This document shows, one piece after another, positions 45,492 to 55,405 of a stretch of DNA of 64,000 bases (positions are counted from its first letter, which is position 1; the number at the start of each line of letters is the position of its first letter). Where the stretch lies: assembly GCA_004551485.1 (NCBI GenBank), contig SBLD01000002.1, positions 248,001-312,000 of the forward strand, written 5' to 3'. A model generated the notes under the pieces. The model was given only the letters and a program-made list of their open reading frames with translations, did no database searches and was not told where the DNA came from. Position numbers and translations under genes: made by a program. The stretch is from Billgrantia azerbaijanica. GTDB taxonomy: Bacteria > Pseudomonadota > Gammaproteobacteria > Pseudomonadales > Halomonadaceae.

Positions 45492-46962
45492 CACCCTGGG
45501 ACCGGTTCCCGGACAGACGATCCCGCCCCGTCACGGGTGCGGCATGGGCATGCGCCGCATCCGGCGCATTCACTTCGTGGGCATCGGGGGCGCCGGCATG
45601 TGCGGCATCGCCGAGGTGCTCGCCACCGAGGGCTACCACGTCAGCGGCAGCGACCTCAAGGCCTCGCCGGTGGTAACGCGGCTCACCGAGCTCGGCATTC
45701 CCGTGGCCATCGGCCACAGCGCCGACAACGTGGCACAGGCCGACGTGGTGGTGGTCTCCACCGCGGTGGACGAGGCCAATCCCGAGATCCGCTGGGCCCG
45801 GGAGCATCGCGTGCCGGTGGTGCGCCGCGCCGAGATGCTGGCCGAGCTGATGCGCTTTCGCCACGGCATCGCCGTGGCCGGCACCCACGGCAAGACCACC
45901 ACCACCAGTATCACCGCGACCCTGCTCGGCGAGGCGGGCCTCGACCCGACCTTCGTGATCGGCGGCAAGCTGACCAGCGCCGGCGCCAACGCGCGTCTGG
46001 GGGAGGGCGACTACCTGGTGGCCGAGGCCGACGAGTCCGACGCCTCCTTCCTGCACCTGCAGCCCATGGTGGCGGTGGTCACCAACATCGACGCCGACCA
46101 CATGAGCACCTACGGCGGCGACTTCGAGCGCCTCAAGGGCACCTTCATCGAGTTCCTGCACAACCTGCCGTTCTACGGCCTGGCGATCCTGTGCATCGAC
46201 GATGACCACGTGCGCGGCTTGCGCGAGCGCCTCCACCGCCAGTTCGTCACCTATGGCTTCAGCGCCGATGCCGACTACCGGATCACCGAGTTCGTCCAGC
46301 AGGGCGGTGAGATCCGCTTCACGGCCGAGCGCCCCGACGGCCTGGCGCCACTGCCGGTGCGCCTGGCGATGCCGGGGCGTCACAACGCCCTCAACGCCCT
46401 GGCGGCGATCGCCATCGCCACCGACGCCGGCGTCGACGATGCGGCCATCCAGCGCGGCCTGGCCGCCTTCGCTGGGGTGGGGCGCCGCTTCCAGGTGCAC
46501 GGCCACTTCGCGCCGCCGGCGGGCGAGGGGGAGGTGATGCTGGTCGACGACTACGGCCACCACCCCCGCGAGGTGGAGATGGTCATTCGCGCCGTGCGCG
46601 CCGGCTGGCCCGAGCGGCGCCTGGTGATGGTCTACCAGCCGCACCGCTTCACGCGCACCCGCGACCTCTACGAGGATTTCGTGCAGGTGCTCTCGGGGGT
46701 CGATACCCTGCTGCTGCTGGATGTCTACAGCGCCGGCGAGGCGCCGATTCCCGGCGCGGATGCGCGCACCCTGGCGGGCTCGATCCGCCAGCGAGGCGAC
46801 CTCGACCCCCTCTTCGTGCCGGACAAGGCGGAGCTGCCCGCGCTGCTCGCCCGCGTGCTGCGCGACGGTGACATCCTGATCACCCAAGGCGCCGGTGACG
46901 TGGGCGGCATCGCCCAGCGCCTGGCGGAGAGCCGCCTGCAACTCGACGAGGTGAGACTATGA
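45481..46962 (+). CDS. murC: UDP-N-acetylmuramate--L-alanine ligase MurC
   Basis: MurC adds L-alanine to UDP-MurNAc. It has the N-terminal [12 protein letters not shown] loop, the ATP motif [21 protein letters not shown] and D-D-Y-G-H-H-P. I propose a TTG start at 45481: GGAG lies 7 bases upstream, it overlaps murG by 11 bases and gives 493 residues, close to the E. coli enzyme. The first in-frame ATG (45544) lacks a ribosome-binding site and would give 472 residues. The stop overlaps ddl. Confidence 0.94.
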   Translation: MSDSTLGPVPGQTIPPRHGCGMGMRRIRRIHFVGIGGAGMCGIAEVLATEGYHVSGSDLKASPVVTRLTELGIPVAIGHSADNVAQADVVVVSTAVDEANPEIRWAREHRVPVVRRAEMLAELMRFRHGIAVAGTHGKTTTTSITATLLGEAGLDPTFVIGGKLTSAGANARLGEGDYLVAEADESDASFLHLQPMVAVVTNIDADHMSTYGGDFERLKGTFIEFLHNLPFYGLAILCIDDDHVRGLRERLHRQFVTYGFSADADYRITEFVQQGGEIRFTAERPDGLAPLPVRLAMPGRHNALNALAAIAIATDAGVDDAAIQRGLAAFAGVGRRFQVHGHFAPPAGEGEVMLVDDYGHHPREVEMVIRAVRAGWPERRLVMVYQPHRFTRTRDLYEDFVQVLSGVDTLLLLDVYSAGEAPIPGADARTLAGSIRQRGDLDPLFVPDKAELPALLARVLRDGDILITQGAGDVGGIAQRLAESRLQLDEVRL

Positions 46963-47885
46963 CGGCGAGCGCATACGGACGGGTCGCGGTGCTCTACGGA
47001 GGCCGCTCCGCGGAGCGCGAGGTGTCGCTGAAGAGCGGCGCGGCGGTGCTGGCGGCGCTCGAGCGCCAGGGCGTCGAGGCCGTGGGCTACGACCCCGCCG
47101 AGGGCGGGCTCACCGGGCTCGAAGCCCTGGCGCCGGACCGCGTCTTCATCGCCCTGCACGGTCGCGGCGGCGAGGACGGCACCCTGCAGGGAGCGCTGGA
47201 GCTGCTGGGCCTGCCCTACACCGGCAGCGGCGTGCTCGCCTCGGCGCTGGGCATGGACAAGCAGCGCACCAAGCTGGTCTGGCAGGCGCTGGGCCTGCCC
47301 ACGCCGGCGGCCCGCATGCTCGATGCCCGGTCCGACTGGGATGGCGTGGTGGCCGCGCTCGGCTTGCCGCTCATCGTCAAGCCGGTGCACGAGGGCTCGA
47401 CGCTCGGCATCAGCATCGTCGACAGCCGCGAGGCGCTGGAAGCCGCCTACCACGAGGCGGCGCGCTTCGACGCGCGGGTGATGGCCGAGCGCTTCGTCGC
47501 CGGCGAGGAGTACACCGTCTCGCTGCTCGGCGACGCCATCCTGCCGGCGATTCGCGTCGAGGTGCCCGGCGGTTTCTACGACTACGAGGCCAAGTACGTC
47601 TCCAACGACACCCGCTACCACCTGCCATGCGGACTGGCGCCCGCCGACGAGGCCGCACTGGGGGCGCTGTGCCGCGAGGCCTTTGCCGCCATCGGTGGCG
47701 AAGGCTGGGGGCGCGTCGACGTGATGCGCGACGCCGACGGCGACTTCTGGCTGCTCGAGGTCAACACCGTGCCGGGCATGACGGACCATAGCCTGGTGCC
47801 CCAGGCGGCGGCCCACGCCGGGCTCGACTTCGAGGCGCTGGTGCTGCGCATCCTCGACACCACCCTGGCGACGCCGCATCCATGA
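46959..47885 (+). CDS. ddlB: D-alanine--D-alanine ligase
   Basis: Ddl makes the D-Ala-D-Ala dipeptide used by MurF. The 308-residue ATP-grasp protein has [12 protein letters not shown] near the start, [12 protein letters not shown], the ATP-binding [10 protein letters not shown] and the metal-binding [11 protein letters not shown]. It overlaps murC and ftsQ by ATGA at both ends, which places it as DdlB of the dcw cluster. Confidence 0.97.
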   Translation: MTASAYGRVAVLYGGRSAEREVSLKSGAAVLAALERQGVEAVGYDPAEGGLTGLEALAPDRVFIALHGRGGEDGTLQGALELLGLPYTGSGVLASALGMDKQRTKLVWQALGLPTPAARMLDARSDWDGVVAALGLPLIVKPVHEGSTLGISIVDSREALEAAYHEAARFDARVMAERFVAGEEYTVSLLGDAILPAIRVEVPGGFYDYEAKYVSNDTRYHLPCGLAPADEAALGALCREAFAAIGGEGWGRVDVMRDADGDFWLLEVNTVPGMTDHSLVPQAAAHAGLDFEALVLRILDTTLATPHP

Positions 47886-48613
47886 GCTCCCGCACCTCGC
47901 TGCTGGGGGTGGTGCTGCTGCTGTTGCTGCTGGGGGCCGGTGGACGGACGCTGTGGCTGTGGCTCGACCGTCCCATCGAGCGGGTCTCGATCCGCGGCGA
48001 GCTGACCCACGTCACGGCGCACTACCTGCGCAGCCAGCTGGCGCCGCTGGTGCAGGGCGGGACCTGGCTCTCGGTCTCCCTGCCGGAACTCCGGGAACGT
48101 GTCCGGGAGATCGGTTGGCTGGCCGAGGTGCGGGTGTCGCGTGAGTGGCCCTATGCGCTGACCTTCGAGCTGGTCGAGCAGGAGCCGGTGGCGCGCTGGA
48201 ACGATGACCGCCTGCTCAACCCCGAGGGCGAACCCTTCGATCCTCGGCCGGTGGCACCGCCTGCGGGCCTGCCCGACCTGGCCGGTCCGGCCGGCAGCGG
48301 GGCCGAGGTGCTGGGGTATCATGAGCGCCTCTCGTCGCGTTTTTCCGAGCTGGGACTGAGCATCAGCCAGCTGCGCCTCGAGGCGCGCGGGGCCTGGCGT
48401 TTCCAGTTCGATGACGGCATCTGGGTGATGCTCGGGCGCAATGACCGCGAGGCGCGCCTGGCACGTCTTGCCGCTGCCTGGCGACGCCAGCTGGGCACGC
48501 AAATGTCGCATATCCGCTACATCGACCTGCGCTATCCCAATGGCGTCGCCGTTGCCTGGCATGGCGAAACCGACAGCGTTGACGCGGATCTCGGCGCAGG
48601 CAAAGGCGATTGA
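47882..48613 (+). CDS. ftsQ: Cell division protein FtsQ
   Basis: FtsQ is a bitopic divisome scaffold that binds FtsB and FtsL. The 243-residue protein has a transmembrane helix at residues ~7-24. A POTRA domain (about 33-100, I-E-R-V-S-I-R-G-E-L) and a beta domain follow, the latter including V-S-R-E-W-P-Y-A-L-T-F-E-L-V-E-Q-E-P-V-A-R-W. It is the last of an unbroken run of overlapping genes from murD; an AT-rich 190-base gap follows. Confidence 0.94.
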   Translation: MSSRTSLLGVVLLLLLLGAGGRTLWLWLDRPIERVSIRGELTHVTAHYLRSQLAPLVQGGTWLSVSLPELRERVREIGWLAEVRVSREWPYALTFELVEQEPVARWNDDRLLNPEGEPFDPRPVAPPAGLPDLAGPAGSGAEVLGYHERLSSRFSELGLSISQLRLEARGAWRFQFDDGIWVMLGRNDREARLARLAAAWRRQLGTQMSHIRYIDLRYPNGVAVAWHGETDSVDADLGAGKGD

Positions 48614-48703
48614 TTTTTTGTAACATGCCGCCTGATCCGGTGGGGCAGGGTGTTTCTTTTGTGGCTATTTCCCCGTATCGTGATTTCTGTTTTTTACTTC
48701 GGG

Positions 48704-48734
48704 CTGGTGGTTTAACGCCGGATGTTTCTATAAT
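48704..48734 (+). promoter_or_regulatory. Candidate ftsA promoter in an AT-rich gap
   Basis: A perfect TATAAT at 48729-48734 lies 70 bases before ftsA. The best -35-like hexamer is CTGGTG at 48704-48709 with a 19-base spacer, so the match is one-sided. The whole 48614-48803 gap is strikingly T-rich compared with the surrounding genes, as expected for a promoter region feeding ftsA-ftsZ. Confidence 0.45.
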
Positions 48735-48803
48735 GGGTCCAACGGTCAATTTTAGTGATTAATGGATTCCCCGCGGGTCAAGTTCGAGGAGTGTTCCCGG
48801 CGC

Positions 48804-50090
48804 ATGGCAGTCACTTCCAATGCATCCAATATGGTAGTCGGACTGGATATCGGAACATCCAAGGTGGTGGCGATCGTGGGCCAGCCGACCGATGATGGCG
48901 GTATCGAGATTGCCGGCATCGGTTCTCACCCCTCGCGGGGCATGAAGAAGGGCGTGGTCATCAACATCGAATCGACGGTGCAGTCCATTCAACGCGCCGT
49001 CGAGGAGGCCGAACTGATGGCCGGCTGCGACATCCACTCGGTCTATGTCGGCGTGGCGGGAAGCCATATCAGCTCGATGAATTCCGATGGCGTCGTGGCC
49101 ATCAAGGAGCGCGAGGTCACTCCCTCCGATATCGAGCGGGTCATCGATTCGGCCCGCGCCCGCGCCATCTCCGAAGGGCAGCGCGTGCTGCACGTGCTGC
49201 CGCAGGAGTTCGCCATCGACACCCAGGGCGGCATTCGCGAGCCGCTGGGCATGTCGGGCGTGCGCCTGGAGGCGCGGGTGCACCTGGTCACTGCGGCCCT
49301 CAATGCGGTGCAGAACATCGACAAGTGCGTGCGTCGCTGCGGGCTCGAGGTCGATGCCGTCATCCTCGAGCAGCTCGCCTCCAGCATGGCGGTACTCACC
49401 GAGGACGAGCGCGAGCTGGGCGTGTGCGTGGTCGACATCGGCGGCGGTACCACCGACATCGCCGTCTTCACCGAGGGCGCCATTCGCCACACGGCGGTGA
49501 TCCCCATCGCCGGCGACCAGGTCACCAACGACATCGCCATGGCGCTGCGCACGCCGACCCAGCACGCCGAGGAGATCAAGGTCAAGTACGCCTGTGCCTT
49601 GACCCAGCTGGCGGCCAGCGACGAGATGATCAAGGTGCCCAGCGTCGGCGACCGCCCTGCCCGTGATCTATCCCGTCAGGCGCTGGCCGAGGTGGTCGAG
49701 CCGCGCTACGAGGAGCTGTTCACGCTGATCCGCGACGAGCTGCGGCGCAGCGGTTTCGAGGACCTGGTGGCCGCCGGCGTGGTGTTGACCGGCGGCACCT
49801 CGCGAATGGAGGGGGTGGTGGAACTGGCGGAGGAGATCTTCCACATGCCGGTGCGTATCGCCTCGCCGCACAATGTGCGGGGCCTGGCCGACGTGGTGCG
49901 TAACCCGATTTATTCCACCGGCGTCGGTTTGCTACATTACGCCTTGCAGCAAGAGGCCCGTCAGGGGCCGGGCCGCCAGGGCGGGGTGGTGACGGCGCAA
50001 CCCAGGCGTGATGACGTCTCCCGGCGTGGAATGAGGGAAGGGATTCCGGCGCTGGCAAAGATCAAGGGCTGGTTGAAAGGAAATTTCTGA
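48804..50090 (+). CDS. ftsA: Cell division protein FtsA
   Basis: FtsA is the actin-like membrane tether that anchors FtsZ. The 428-residue protein has V-V-G-L-D-I-G-T-S-K-V (phosphate 1) near the start, the 1C subdomain, I-G-G-G-T-T-D-I-A (phosphate 2) and L-T-G-G-T-S. A C-terminal amphipathic helix (A-K-I-K-G-W-L-K-G-N-F) provides membrane targeting. I prefer ATG 48804 (MAVTSNASNMVVG) by family resemblance; ATG 48762 would add 14 residues. Gap to ftsZ is 33 bases. Confidence 0.95.
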   Translation: MAVTSNASNMVVGLDIGTSKVVAIVGQPTDDGGIEIAGIGSHPSRGMKKGVVINIESTVQSIQRAVEEAELMAGCDIHSVYVGVAGSHISSMNSDGVVAIKEREVTPSDIERVIDSARARAISEGQRVLHVLPQEFAIDTQGGIREPLGMSGVRLEARVHLVTAALNAVQNIDKCVRRCGLEVDAVILEQLASSMAVLTEDERELGVCVVDIGGGTTDIAVFTEGAIRHTAVIPIAGDQVTNDIAMALRTPTQHAEEIKVKYACALTQLAASDEMIKVPSVGDRPARDLSRQALAEVVEPRYEELFTLIRDELRRSGFEDLVAAGVVLTGGTSRMEGVVELAEEIFHMPVRIASPHNVRGLADVVRNPIYSTGVGLLHYALQQEARQGPGRQGGVVTAQPRRDDVSRRGMREGIPALAKIKGWLKGNF

Positions 50091-50123
50091 CAGGGCCGCG
50101 GCGCGGTCCAGGAGACGGGGCAA

Positions 50124-51299
50124 ATGTTCGAACTGGTAGATAGCGCACCCTCGAGCAGTGCGGTCATCAAGGTCATCGGCGTGGGCGGTGGTGGCGGCAA
50201 TGCCGTCAACCACATGGTCGAGAGCAGCATCGAGGGCGTCGAGTTCATCTGCGCCAACACCGATGCCCAGGCCCTCAAGCGGGTGGCGGCCAAGACCGTG
50301 CTCCAACTCGGCAACGAGATTACCAAGGGGCTCGGCGCCGGCGCCAACCCCGACGTGGGGCGCCAGGCCGCCATGGAGGATCGCGAGCGCATCGCCGAGC
50401 TGATCAGCGGTGCCGACATGGTATTCATCACCGCCGGCATGGGCGGTGGCACCGGCACCGGTGGCGCGCCCGTGGTGGCCCAGGTCGCCAAGGAACTGGG
50501 CATCCTCACCGTGGCCGTGGTGACGCGCCCCTTTCCGTTCGAAGGGCCCAAGCGCATGCGCGTGGCCGAGGAGGGCATGAAGGAGCTCTCCGAGCACGTC
50601 GACTCCCTGATCACCATCCCCAACGAGAAGTTGCTCTCGGTGCTGGGCAAGAACGCCAGCCTGCTCAACGCCTTCAGCGCCGCCAACGACGTGCTGCTCG
50701 GTGCCGTCCAGGGCATCGCCGAGCTGATCACCAGCCCCGGCATCATCAACGTCGACTTCGCCGACGTGCGCACCGTGATGTCCGAGATGGGCATGGCGAT
50801 GATGGGGACCGGCGGTGCCACCGGCGAGAATCGCGCCCGCGAGGCGGCCGAGAAGGCGATCCGAAGCCCCTTGCTCGAGGACATCGACCTGCACGGTGCG
50901 CGCGGCATCCTCGTCAACATCACCGCCGGGCCGGATCTCTCCATTGGCGAATTCAACGACGTGGGGGCGACCGTCCAGGAATTCGCCTCCCAGGACGCCA
51001 CCATCGTGGTGGGCACCTCCATCGACATGGAGATGTCCGACGAGCTGCGCGTCACCGTGGTGGCGGCGGGGCTCGAGGGGCGCCAGCAGAAGCCCGTCGG
51101 GCGTGAGGCCGTCCAGCGTCCCGAGGGCCGTGACTATCGCAAGCTGCAGCAGCCCACGGCGATGCGCCAGCAGGCGGCAGCCGCCGCCAAGTCCGAGCCC
51201 CAGGAGGCGCCCAAACCGCAGCCCGAGAAGCGTCGTTCCCCGCAGGAGCTCGATGATTATCTTGATATTCCGGCCTTCCTGCGCCGACAGGCCGACTGA
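50124..51299 (+). CDS. ftsZ: Cell division GTPase FtsZ
   Basis: FtsZ is the tubulin homologue that forms the Z-ring. The 391-residue protein has the tubulin signature [10 protein letters not shown] at about residue 106 and the T7 loop N-V-D-F-A-D-V. A glutamine/proline-rich linker leads to the conserved C-terminal peptide [11 protein letters not shown] that binds FtsA and ZipA. It is followed by an AT-rich promoter region for lpxC. Confidence 0.98.
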   Translation: MFELVDSAPSSSAVIKVIGVGGGGGNAVNHMVESSIEGVEFICANTDAQALKRVAAKTVLQLGNEITKGLGAGANPDVGRQAAMEDRERIAELISGADMVFITAGMGGGTGTGGAPVVAQVAKELGILTVAVVTRPFPFEGPKRMRVAEEGMKELSEHVDSLITIPNEKLLSVLGKNASLLNAFSAANDVLLGAVQGIAELITSPGIINVDFADVRTVMSEMGMAMMGTGGATGENRAREAAEKAIRSPLLEDIDLHGARGILVNITAGPDLSIGEFNDVGATVQEFASQDATIVVGTSIDMEMSDELRVTVVAAGLEGRQQKPVGREAVQRPEGRDYRKLQQPTAMRQQAAAAAKSEPQEAPKPQPEKRRSPQELDDYLDIPAFLRRQAD

Positions 51300-51341
51300 G
51301 AGCGGTCAGTGGCCGATGTGGTGAGGCCAGGCGATGTTTTT

Positions 51342-51370
51342 TTGTTGAAACGCGCGTTCGGTGTTATAGT
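51342..51370 (+). promoter_or_regulatory. Candidate lpxC promoter
   Basis: TATAGT (51365-51370) is a good -10. TTGTTG at 51342-51347 gives a 17-base spacer; TTGAAA at 51345-51350 is a better hexamer but only 14 bases away. They lie in the AT-rich ftsZ-lpxC gap, 41 bases before the lpxC start, next to a T7 run at 51337-51343. Confidence 0.5.
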
Positions 51371-51410
51371 GAACGGCGTTTGATAACATACAACTGCCTG
51401 GCCTCTGCCC

Positions 51411-52322
51411 ATGATCAGACAACGCACCCTCCAGAACACCATCCGAGCCACCGGCGTCGGCCTCCACTCCGGCAAGAAGGTCTACCTGACGCTGCGCCCG
51501 GCCCCGGTCAACACCGGGGTCGTCTTCGTGCGCACCGATCTCGAGCCGGAAGTACAGGTTCCGGCAAACGCCGAACTGGTCACCGACACCACCCTGTGCA
51601 CGGCGCTTTCCCGCGACGGCGTCAAGGTGGCCACGGTGGAGCACCTGATGTCGGCCCTGGCAGGGCTCGGTATCGACAACGTCTACGTGGACGTCAGCGC
51701 GCCGGAAGTACCGATCATGGACGGCAGCGCGGGCCCGTTCGTGTTCCTGATCCAGTCGGCGGGCATCGCCGAGCAGGCCGCGCCGAAGCAGTTCATCCGC
51801 ATCAAGCGCGAAGTGGTGGTGCGCGACGGGGACAAGGAGGCGCGCTTTCTGCCGCACCGGGGCTTCAAGGTGTCGTTCGCCATCGATTTCGATCACCCCG
51901 TGTTCGAGCAGCAGAAGCAGACCGCCGTGGTCGACTTCTCCACCACCTCCTTCGTCAAGGAGGTCTCGCGCGCGCGTACCTTCGGTTTCATGCGCGACCT
52001 CGAGTACCTGCGTGCCAACAACCTGGCGTTGGGCGGCAGCCTCGACAACGCCATCGTGGTCGACGACTACCGTATCGTGAACGAGGGCGGGTTGCGCTAC
52101 GATGACGAGTTCGTCAGGCACAAGGTGCTCGATGCCATCGGCGATCTCTATCAACTGGGCCGCAGCCTGATCGGCGAGTTCCGCGGCGTGAAGTCGGGCC
52201 ATGCGCTGAACAACCAGCTGTGCCGGGCATTGCTTGCCCAGCCCGATGCCTACGAGATCGTGACCTTCGAGGACGAACGCCAGACCGCGCCGATCTCCTA
52301 CGTTGCTCCTGCCATGGCTTGA
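51411..52322 (+). CDS. lpxC: UDP-3-O-acyl-N-acetylglucosamine deacetylase LpxC
   Basis: LpxC catalyses the committed zinc-dependent step of lipid A synthesis. The 303-residue protein has the zinc ligands in V-E-H-L-M-S-A-L (His78) and [10 protein letters not shown] (His237, Asp241), and the catalytic His region in K-S-G-H-A-L-N-N. Length and motifs are canonical. In enterobacteria its level is set by FtsH proteolysis of the C-terminus; here the tail ends S-Y-V-A-P-A-M-A, which is hydrophobic as required. It is followed by a strong terminator. Confidence 0.98.
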   Translation: MIRQRTLQNTIRATGVGLHSGKKVYLTLRPAPVNTGVVFVRTDLEPEVQVPANAELVTDTTLCTALSRDGVKVATVEHLMSALAGLGIDNVYVDVSAPEVPIMDGSAGPFVFLIQSAGIAEQAAPKQFIRIKREVVVRDGDKEARFLPHRGFKVSFAIDFDHPVFEQQKQTAVVDFSTTSFVKEVSRARTFGFMRDLEYLRANNLALGGSLDNAIVVDDYRIVNEGGLRYDDEFVRHKVLDAIGDLYQLGRSLIGEFRGVKSGHALNNQLCRALLAQPDAYEIVTFEDERQTAPISYVAPAMA

Positions 52323-52362
52323 TTCCGGCTCCGGTAGACCCCGCCATGCCAGGCGTTGTGCC

Positions 52363-52395
52363 GCGCCGCCCCGCAAAGGGGGCGGCGCTTTTTTT
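52363..52395 (+). terminator. Intrinsic terminator after lpxC
   Basis: GCGCCGCCCC (52363-52372) pairs with GGGGCGGCGC (52379-52388) around GCAAAG and is followed by seven T (52389-52395). The T-run merges into the stop codon of the convergent bioA. Confidence 0.9.
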
Positions 52396-53666
52396 CATGA
52401 CCGACGAAACCAGGCCTTCATCGTGTCGGTGATGCGCCGCAGCTCATCGGGCGCCGTCACATAGGCCGGCATGGTGTAGAGCCAGCGCCCGAAGGGGCGC
52501 AACCAGACCCCGCGCTCGCGGGCAAACGCCGCGACACCCGCGAGCACCGCAGCATTGTGCACCTCGATGGCCGCCGTGGCACCGAGCACCCGCACGTCCA
52601 CCACCTCCGGGTGCGCGCGCAGGGCGCGGTCCTGCAGCAGTTCCGTACGCAGCACGCCGTTGAGGGCGGCGATCTTCTCCAGGTAGCCCTCCTCCTCGAA
52701 CACGGCGAGGCTCTCCAGCGCCACGCGGCAGGCCAGCGGGTTGCCCATGAAGGTGGGGCCATGCATGAAGGCATACTCTGCCCCGTCACCGATGAAGGCC
52801 TCGTGCACCCGGTCCGTGGCCAGGGTCGCGGCGTGGCCCAGGTAGCCGCCGGTGAGCCCCTTCGAGAGCACCATGATGTCCGGGGTCACCGCTGCGTGGT
52901 CGGCGGCGAACAGCCGGCCCGTGCGCCCGAAGCCGGTGGCCACTTCATCGAACACCAGCAGCACGTCGAACTCGTCGCAGAGCGCCCTCGCGCCTGCCAG
53001 GTAGTGAGGCGACGTCATGTTGAGCCCGCCGGCCGCCTGCAGCAGCGGCTCCATCAGCAGCGCGGCGATCTCCTCGTGGTGCACTTCGAGCACCTTGCGC
53101 AGGGCGGCGAGATCGTCGGCCACTTCCTCCGGCGCTGCGTCGAAGGGAGCGGTCGGTGCCGGGGCGAAATAGTGCTGTGGCAGGTAGCCGGAGAACAGCG
53201 AATGCATGCCCTCCTCGGGATCGCACACGGCCATGCAGCCGGCCGTGTCGCCGTGGTATGCCTTCATCAGCGAGAGCATGCGATGTTTGGCGGGCCGGCG
53301 GTGCAGGCGGTGGTACTGTACGGCCATCTTCATGGCCACCTCCATGCCCACCGAACCACTGTCGGAGTAGAAGACGTGGTTCAGGCCGTCGGGGGTGATG
53401 CGTACCAATTCGCGGGCCAGGCGGTCGGCGGGCTCGTGGGTCAGGCCGCCAAGCATCACGTGGCACAGTTCGCCGGCCTGCTCGCGGATGGCAGCGACCA
53501 GCCGCGGGTGGCCGTAGCCGTGGATCATGCACCACCAGGAGCAGGTGGCGTCGAGCAGCCGTTCACCGCTCTCGAGGTGGAAGTAGGGACCCTCGCCACC
53601 GATCACCTTGGGCGCCGGAGTCTGGGTCTTGAGATGAGCGTAGGGGTGCCAGACGGGAGAGCTCAT
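52395..53666 (-). CDS. bioA: Adenosylmethionine-8-amino-7-oxononanoate aminotransferase BioA
   Basis: BioA converts KAPA to DAPA with S-adenosylmethionine as amino donor. The 423-residue class III aminotransferase has W-W-C-M-I-H-G-Y-G-H-P, Y-S-D-S-G-S-V-G-M-E-V-A-M-K, F-D-E-V-A-T-G-F-G-R-T-G and the PLP lysine in M-V-L-S-K-G-L-T-G-G. The ATG at 53666 (MSSPVWHPYAHLKTQ) gives the standard length. It is separated from bioBFHCD by a tRNA-Leu gene with its own promoter, so it may be transcribed from the tRNA promoter. Confidence 0.96.
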   Translation of the reverse strand: MSSPVWHPYAHLKTQTPAPKVIGGEGPYFHLESGERLLDATCSWWCMIHGYGHPRLVAAIREQAGELCHVMLGGLTHEPADRLARELVRITPDGLNHVFYSDSGSVGMEVAMKMAVQYHRLHRRPAKHRMLSLMKAYHGDTAGCMAVCDPEEGMHSLFSGYLPQHYFAPAPTAPFDAAPEEVADDLAALRKVLEVHHEEIAALLMEPLLQAAGGLNMTSPHYLAGARALCDEFDVLLVFDEVATGFGRTGRLFAADHAAVTPDIMVLSKGLTGGYLGHAATLATDRVHEAFIGDGAEYAFMHGPTFMGNPLACRVALESLAVFEEEGYLEKIAALNGVLRTELLQDRALRAHPEVVDVRVLGATAAIEVHNAAVLAGVAAFARERGVWLRPFGRWLYTMPAYVTAPDELRRITDTMKAWFRRS

Positions 53667-53771
53667 GGTAGCGGCCTCCGAAGCAGCGAAAGGGTGAATG
53701 ACGGGCAGGCAAAGGCACCGCGCGCCTTGGAAGGATGGCGGCGGCGCGCAATCTTGCTCGGGAAGATCGAG

Positions 53772-53856
<85 letters not shown>

Positions 53857-53876
53857 ACGGGGAGGCAGGCGACCAC

Positions 53877-53904
53877 ATTGTACGGACGCCCCCTGGCAAG
53901 TCAA
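53877..53904 (-). promoter_or_regulatory. Promoter of tRNA-Leu
   Basis: On the minus strand TTGACT (53899-53904), a 16-base spacer and TACAAT (53877-53882) form a near-consensus sigma-70 promoter about 20 bases ahead of the mature tRNA. The -35 overlaps the bioD stop codon. Confidence 0.65.
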
Positions 53905-54608
53905 TCGACATCGGGCAGCACCAGGTGATCGGCCGCAGCCTCCGCCAGGCCGGCCGGGGTGTCTGCCGCGAGGCGGGGCAGGATGCCCAGGCAGGGCGCC
54001 GGCAGGCAGTGCCGCAGCGTGGCGAGGTTGTCGGCGTAGCTCTCGGCATCGGCGGCAAAGGCGGGGTCGACCAGGCTGCCGACCCAGCCGGCCAGGCGCC
54101 GTCCATCGGCGACGATCGCCTCGGCGGTGAGCCGGGCATGGCTCAGGCAGCCGAGCTTGAGCCCTACCACCAGAAGCACCGGCAACCCGAGCTCACCGGC
54201 CAGCCCGGCGAGGTCCTCGCGCTCGTTGAGCGGCACCCGCCAGCCGCCGGCGCCTTCCACCAGGGTGAGGTCGCGATCCAGGGCGAGCAGTGGCCGGGTG
54301 TGGGTGGCCAGCTCATCGAGGCTGAGCGTCACGCCCGCCTGACGGGCGGCCAGGTGGGGGGCGATGGCCGGGGCGAAGGCGAAGGGATTGACCGTTGCGT
54401 AGTCCAGGCCGGGATGGCTCTGTGCCTGCAGCGCCAGGGCATCGGCATTGCGCAGGGCGCCGGCGGGGCCGCTGTGCTCGCAGCCCGAGGCGACCGGCTT
54501 GAGGCCCAGGGTGGTCTGGCCGTGGCGGCGGGCCCGGGCGAGCAGCCCGGCGGTGGTCAGGGTCTTGCCGGCATCGGTGTCGGTCCCGGTGACGAAGTAG
54601 GCGGGCAT
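53901..54608 (-). CDS. bioD: Dethiobiotin synthetase BioD
   Basis: BioD closes the ureido ring of dethiobiotin using ATP and CO2. The 235-residue protein has the P-loop G-T-D-T-D-A-G-K-T at residues 8-16, K-P-V-A-S-G-C and the V-E-G-A-G-G-W-R-V-P-L segment. The ATG at 54608 follows the bioC stop by 2 bases and is the last gene of the bioBFHCD operon. A longer frame upstream lies inside bioC. Confidence 0.96.
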   Translation of the reverse strand: MPAYFVTGTDTDAGKTLTTAGLLARARRHGQTTLGLKPVASGCEHSGPAGALRNADALALQAQSHPGLDYATVNPFAFAPAIAPHLAARQAGVTLSLDELATHTRPLLALDRDLTLVEGAGGWRVPLNEREDLAGLAGELGLPVLLVVGLKLGCLSHARLTAEAIVADGRRLAGWVGSLVDPAFAADAESYADNLATLRHCLPAPCLGILPRLAADTPAGLAEAAADHLVLPDVD

Positions 54609-54610
54609 GG

Positions 54611-55405
54611 TCACTCCTTGTCGAGCACGAGCGTCAGGCGGTGGTAGCTGACGGGCAGGCCGGTCGGCGTGCGCCGTCGCTCGTAGCGCCGGGCAGCCTG
54701 GGCCAGGTCGCGGCGCGACAGGCGGGCGCCGGGGCGGGCAGCCTGGGCCCCCACGCCCTTGATCGAGGCCATCACCGCCGCCAGGTCGGGATAGTGGAAG
54801 CGTTCGACCTGGGTGTCGCAGCGTACCTCGGCAAAGCCGGCCAGGCGCGCGGCGGCCAGGTGCCGGTCGCGGGAGCGGAACGCGAGCAGCGCGGCCGGCC
54901 GCTGCCAGGCCTCGCCCACCTCGCGCAGGGTGCCAGGCCCGAGGGTGTTGATCAGGGCACGGCCGCCAGGGCGCAGCACCCGGTGCAGTTCGCCGAGCGC
55001 CGCCTCTAGGTCGGGGCACCATTGCAGGGCCAGGTTGGAGAACGCCAGGTCCAGCGAGGCGTTGGCCAGTGGCAGGGCGGCGGCGTCGCCCTGCAGCCAC
55101 CCCCCCAGCGCGCCGTGCTCGGCTCGGGCGTGGGCGAGCATCCCGGTGGCCAGGTCGAGGCCGACCACTCGGCTGGTGGGGCCGTAGTGGGCGGCCAGGC
55201 GGGCGCTCCAGTGGCCGGGGCCGCAGCCCAGGTCGAGGATGCGTTCGGCGCGAGCCGGCAGGTAGGGCCAGAGCGCCTCGCCCAGCACCTGCTGTGCCTT
55301 GGCCAGGTGGGCATAGCGCGGGGCGGCGCGGGAGAAGGCGTGGGCGACGCGCTGTCGCCAGTCCCGGTCCGGGGCCTTGGGGGAAGAAACCATCGAGACG
55401 CTCAT
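54611..55405 (-). CDS. bioC: Malonyl-ACP O-methyltransferase BioC
   Basis: BioC methylates malonyl-ACP so that the pimeloyl chain can be built by the fatty-acid enzymes. The 264-residue class I methyltransferase has the SAM motif I-L-D-L-G-C-G-P-G-H at about residues 56-65, preceded by F-S-R-A-A-P-R-Y. Also present are F-S-N-L-A-L-Q-W-C and V-L-R-P-G-G-R. The ATG at 55405 overlaps the bioH stop (ATGA), which fixes the start. Confidence 0.95.
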   Translation of the reverse strand: MSVSMVSSPKAPDRDWRQRVAHAFSRAAPRYAHLAKAQQVLGEALWPYLPARAERILDLGCGPGHWSARLAAHYGPTSRVVGLDLATGMLAHARAEHGALGGWLQGDAAALPLANASLDLAFSNLALQWCPDLEAALGELHRVLRPGGRALINTLGPGTLREVGEAWQRPAALLAFRSRDRHLAAARLAGFAEVRCDTQVERFHYPDLAAVMASIKGVGAQAARPGARLSRRDLAQAARRYERRRTPTGLPVSYHRLTLVLDKE

